Source of the DNA: Allacma fusca
Lineage: Eukaryota > Arthropoda > Collembola > Symphypleona > Sminthuridae
Assembly (NCBI GenBank): GCA_947179485.1
Contig: OX359247.1
Coordinates: 64,345,001 to 64,409,000 of the forward strand
Reading direction: 5' to 3'
Length of the DNA stretch: 64,000 bases
Both the position numbers and the translations under genes were made by a program. Numbering within the stretch: the first letter of the stretch is position 1; every line of letters begins with the position of its first letter. Under the pieces are notes generated by a model. That model made no database searches, was not told where the DNA came from, and saw only the letters and a list, made by a program, of their open reading frames with translations. This document shows positions 60,623 to 64,000 of the stretch, in pieces.

Positions 60623-61698
60623 CAGGCGCGTAGAAAAGGGGGGGGCAAAGGGTGCAATTGCCCCCCATTCGAAATAAAATACTCTCAAATCACTCAAAAA
60701 GTTAAAAATAAATCAGTCCATACCGATACATGCAAACCTTTTCAGTGATTTGACAGTACAACTTTTTTATTTGTAAAAAAAATCACTTCGAAACTCAACA
60801 TATGCAGTATTCTATGTAAATATCTGTGCACAAACAGCATAACATGAAGTTTGCATGTTTCGTAAATGAATGATTTATTACCCACGGCTCCTCCCGTCAT
60901 TGATTGACCCATCCATACGCACGAAAATCGTATCGCAATGTTTGTCCATTGTCCATTGCGAGAGCCAAGGATTTCTAGATCAATAAATTTCTATCGAAAT
61001 GGAAAAGCATTTCGATACGATTTTCGCGCGTATGGATGGGTCTACTTTTGACGGGAAGAAGCCGTGGGTAATAAACCATTCAATAAAGAGACGTTTTGGG
61101 TGATTCTAGAGTATATTTTTATGTGTTTATCCTTGCTTAGCTGGTGATTTTAATGCATTGCGAAATCCCGATTTCACTTTGCCCTTTTTGCCTCGTACAT
61201 TCGACTTCAACCTTCAACGGCAACAAAAGTATGGTAACAGCGGCTTTAGATATTTTCATATTAAAAGCTTTTAGCTTCTGTAACTTACATGCATCGCTTC
61301 GAGGGAATGTTTAAGCTGGATAGAATTATTAAATCAGTGAATTGTAATTAATTCTTCATTATGAAAAGGTCAAGCACGCCTGATATCCGCAGTTTCTTTT
61401 CGAAGCAAAGACGTGTGTCGCAGGAACAGTAGGTTAAGCACCAGCTGAAACGATAGAAGCGAACCCAGGTCTCGAAATTCTCCGAAATCGGATCAAGCCC
61501 AATTGAAAATCTGGTCCAAAATCATTCAAATTTGATGGAATCGTAAAACGTGGAAAATTTAAAAATCTGAAATTCAGTTTGCAAAATTTGATGCGTTTTA
61601 CATTCGTGAAGTGGATTTCCCATAGAATGTGTGATTTTACATATGTACGTTCTAATTAATGTTGCCCCCCCTTGGCATGAATCCTGGCTACGCGCCTG
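60623..61698. mobile_element. 1076-bp hAT-like element with CAGGCGCGTAG ends
   Basis: CAGGCGCGTAG (60623-60633) and CTACGCGCCTG (61688-61698) are perfect inverted repeats. The flanks are an identical 8-bp CCAGCCAT (60615-60622 and 61699-61706). Poly-G/C tracts (GGGGGGGGCAAAGGG and GCCCCCCC) lie just inside each end. No open gene is seen; a nested foldback lies at 60878-61071. Confidence 0.9.
60878..61071. mobile_element. 194-bp nested foldback MITE
   Basis: Imperfect inverted arms of about 60 bp start TTACCCACGGCT and share GACCCATCCATACGC and CGAAAATCGTATCG. They leave a loop of about 75 bp. TA lies on both sides (60876-60877 and 61072-61073), which suggests a Tc1/mariner-type MITE inserted into the hAT-like element. 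Confidence 0.75.
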
Positions 61699-62006
61699 CC
61701 AGCCATGTTAGATATACATAGGAGCGTTGGAATAAGGTTGCAGACTTTTGAATTTAATTTCATACGTAAATAAGCATTTAAAAATACGAGTAAAATTTGT
61801 ATTGTGCTCCTCATATATTTTACCTTAAGTGTTAGGAGTTTGTTTAGACTCTCCGAGGGTTAACGTGAATAGTTTTTACGAAGTTGCGCTTTTTACTGAT
61901 TCGCAAAAATTAGAATTTTCAAGTGGTGGTATTTTAAAAGCTTATTATTAAAACTTTGAAGCAATTAAACTTCTTAACACTTACAATTACCTGTCCGGCT
62001 CCGTAC

Positions 62007-62760
62007 TTAAATATTTTATTATTTTTTTATTATTTTTATTATTCTTTATTCAGGATTCGGGCTGCGCCCATATCACCCATACATATATTACTTCTTTACA
62101 ACTAATTACAAGTGAGAAGCTTATACTGGCTCTCCTCAGTCTGAATGTTTTTTGCACCGGCAATTCCATATGTACTGGGTATCGTACACGGGCCGGCGTC
62201 TCGTGCTAGCATTGTGGCCGCAGAGCAAGTGGGACATATACCCATTGTCCATTCCTCGCTAACGAGTATATCACAAGCCCTGAGCCACGCCCCTTAAAGA
62301 TAGGTTAGAGGGGAACTGTGTGTAGGAGGGGGGCAGCGAAGGGCAGATGCCACGGACGCTCTTTCACCAGATTAGGGTATGCAGATGCGATAGGCCAGAA
62401 GTATGTTAAAGAGCTCCTTGTTCAGTCATTGCTCAGCACACTCCAGCACTACCGCATCAGCACATCCAACCGGATCCAGAGTGCAACAACGCCGCCAACA
62501 CGTTTCCACACAGAAAGCTATAGTAGGAGACAGAAAATACCCAGGAAGTTATGCGGGGTGAGCTGGAGTCGAAGCCGACTCCTCTGCAACCGAGCAGACA
62601 CGCTACACCACCAAGGCGCCGGGACACCTTCGAAAATTGAATAGAAGCCCTACTACCGCCAATACAGTCTTGATTGCTGTAAAAAAGGAATGCTATCTGC
62701 TTTGGCTCCCCAGCCAGCACACTGATATCGTACTTAAATATACTACTACCCAAGAGTTAT
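62007..62760 (-). mobile_element. 3' end of a non-LTR retrotransposon (relic)
   Basis: On the - strand the sequence ends GATATGGGCGCAGCCCG, then TCCTGAATAAAGAATAAT and an AATAATAAA-rich tail (62007-62060). The same 3' motif, GATATGGGAGCTGCCCTG, followed by TCCTGAATA, ends the + strand relic at about 18795-18840. So both are 3' ends of one clade. Upstream coding is too decayed to read. The left limit of the relic is the tail; the right limit is uncertain. Confidence 0.5.
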
Positions 62761-62861
62761 GTGAAACCTGGCCCAGAAAATAATCATATCATTGCTAAAC
62801 TAATAGAAATAACAAGGACACAGCTATGCAATTTCCGGGATAAAATATGGATGCAAGTGGC

Positions 62862-63524
62862 ATACCTCGGCAAAAATTTCGAACTCGACCTCGTACTCAG
62901 TTAAACGTGTCTCTTAGCCTCGAACTCACTGAGGCACCGAACTCTAAGTAATTCTTTGCCTCGAACTCGGAGGCTCGTTTATTACCCTTTGGAACTCAGC
63001 CTCGAACTCACCTAAGCCTCAATTTCCAGTTTCGTGAAGCAAGTATACTGCCATTTAAATACATCAATTCAATTAAAAGCATTTTTTACCACGTATTTTT
63101 TTTATTTCAACTCTTCGAAATAATAATAACGGTAAAATATTATACTTTATGTATCTACAAAAATCTAACGAACATTAGTGCTTTCAGTTTTTTTCAATTT
63201 ATTTTAAGCGCTTAAACCATTATTTTGCACACGCTTCGTTGACCGAATTCGATAAGAATCAATACGCAGGTATACACAGCAATCGTTATTCCACAATATA
63301 AATATTTAAGCATAGATGGAATTAGGAGGTTGGTATTGGTGAGGTCCACATTTCGAACTCGCACTCATTCATTTGAGTTCTGCCATAAATGATTGGCTCT
63401 CACCCTCAAGTCGCGGCGGCTTTTAAAACAGCTCCGAACTCGCACTCAAAACCAGATTTTATGGAACTCGAATGTGAGCTGAGTTCGAGTTCGGAACTCA
63501 GAACTCATGAGTTCACCGAGGTAT
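62862..63524. mobile_element. 663-bp element with CGAACTC word-array ends
   Basis: ATACCTCGG (62862-62870) faces CCGAGGTAT (63516-63524). Both ends are dense in CTCGAACTC/GAGTTCGAG words (62879-63030 and 63345-63510), and the middle is AT-rich. No matching duplication is visible at the flanks, so the target duplication has decayed or the ends lie slightly outside. Confidence 0.65.
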
Positions 63525-64000
63525 AGTACTTGGAAATGTTAATGTGAGATGCGAGAGTATACTTACAATTAGTGGTCACAAAAGCCTAGACTTTTCGTAG
63601 ATTTTCGTCTGGTTATAGCGCACCTAAGAAATGACCCCTACCTGTTCCGCTGTCCAATTTTCACTTGTACACTATTTTTCAAAATCATAATTAAAACTTC
63701 AATTTTATGTAACTTGTTTTTACTGTTTAGTGCACTTTTAAAAGCCACCTTCATTTATTTTTTGATTGTTTTTAATGATAGTTTTTAAAACAATTTTTTT
63801 GCATATAATTTTAGTCGTTTGCCGTCTTGATGTTGTTTACTCACCATATGAATCACAAATTCTAGCAATAACAATATCATGCACAAGCTGCTTAGGTAAT
63901 TTATTTTTGATTCAAAACATAATTGCATTGGAATCTTCATTAGACTTCAATTTAATACAAAACATTGGAGCAACAACAACAAAAAACAGAGATTTCTAGA
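63525..64000. other. Window end, no complete feature
   Basis: A + strand open frame from 63766 runs to near the window end with a hydrophobic start and no recognised domain. It may be an exon of a gene beyond the window, but nothing supports this. Confidence 0.3.

Noticed and set aside
1..64000. tRNA or rRNA genes
   Set aside because: I saw no cloverleaf with conserved A/B boxes and no rRNA-like conserved blocks on either strand, though a covariance-model scan would be more sensitive than reading by eye.

Overview
This window is arthropod nuclear DNA. It is AT-rich, its genes are split by many short GT-AG introns, and it is packed with transposable elements. The gene set is a class I histone deacetylase, a CYP4-type P450, a GH30 glucosylceramidase and a seven-helix chemoreceptor-like gene. 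That set, with the intron density, suggests a hexapod; a springtail is my best guess, but this is inference and no single feature proves it.

Layout. The first 24 kb is almost entirely mobile DNA. An 811-bp inverted-repeat element (1232-2042) is followed by a composite element of about 12 kb (2959-14932) bounded by a perfect 8-bp target duplication. Inside it sit a Tigger/pogo transposon with an apparently intact 427-residue transposase (3251-6630) and a 4.45-kb transposon with a four-exon, now broken, transposase-like gene (6720-11171). Without these two inserts the host element is about 4.1 kb. It carries only a damaged THAP-domain gene and, divergently, an intact five-exon gene for a 293-residue SAM-like protein. 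Next come a shredded non-LTR retrotransposon (15.2-18.9 kb), a hAT-like element (18.9-21.6 kb), and smaller word-repeat elements.

The 24-59 kb part holds the cellular genes: HDAC1/Rpd3 (+, 24211-27589); a secreted Gly/His/Lys-rich repeat protein (+, 30943-36614, with a TATA box and 5' UTR intron); a DAPIT-like ATP synthase membrane subunit (+, 37752-38106); CYP4 (-, 38569-43187, 12 exons, 511 aa); glucosylceramidase (-, 48860-50934, 3 exons); an unrecognised multi-exon gene (-, 51507-52512); and a chemoreceptor (+, 56978-58483, 3 exons, 391 aa). Exon models were built by hand. In every model I call intact, all junctions use GT-AG and keep the frame. A decayed reverse transcriptase (44.9-47.5 kb, -) is split by a TA-flanked MITE.

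The last 5 kb is again mobile: two elements with perfect 8-bp duplications (58979-60235, 60623-61698), one of them carrying a nested foldback element, a non-LTR 3' end, and a 663-bp inverted-repeat element.

A theme runs through the window. Many unrelated short elements have ends made of degenerate arrays of one private 6-12-bp word (for example GGATTGGATTAAGG, GGGACGG, CGAACTC or GGTCACAAATATT), often bounded by short inverted repeats and 7-9-bp target duplications. Together with the THAP/SAM element, this is the most unusual content here.
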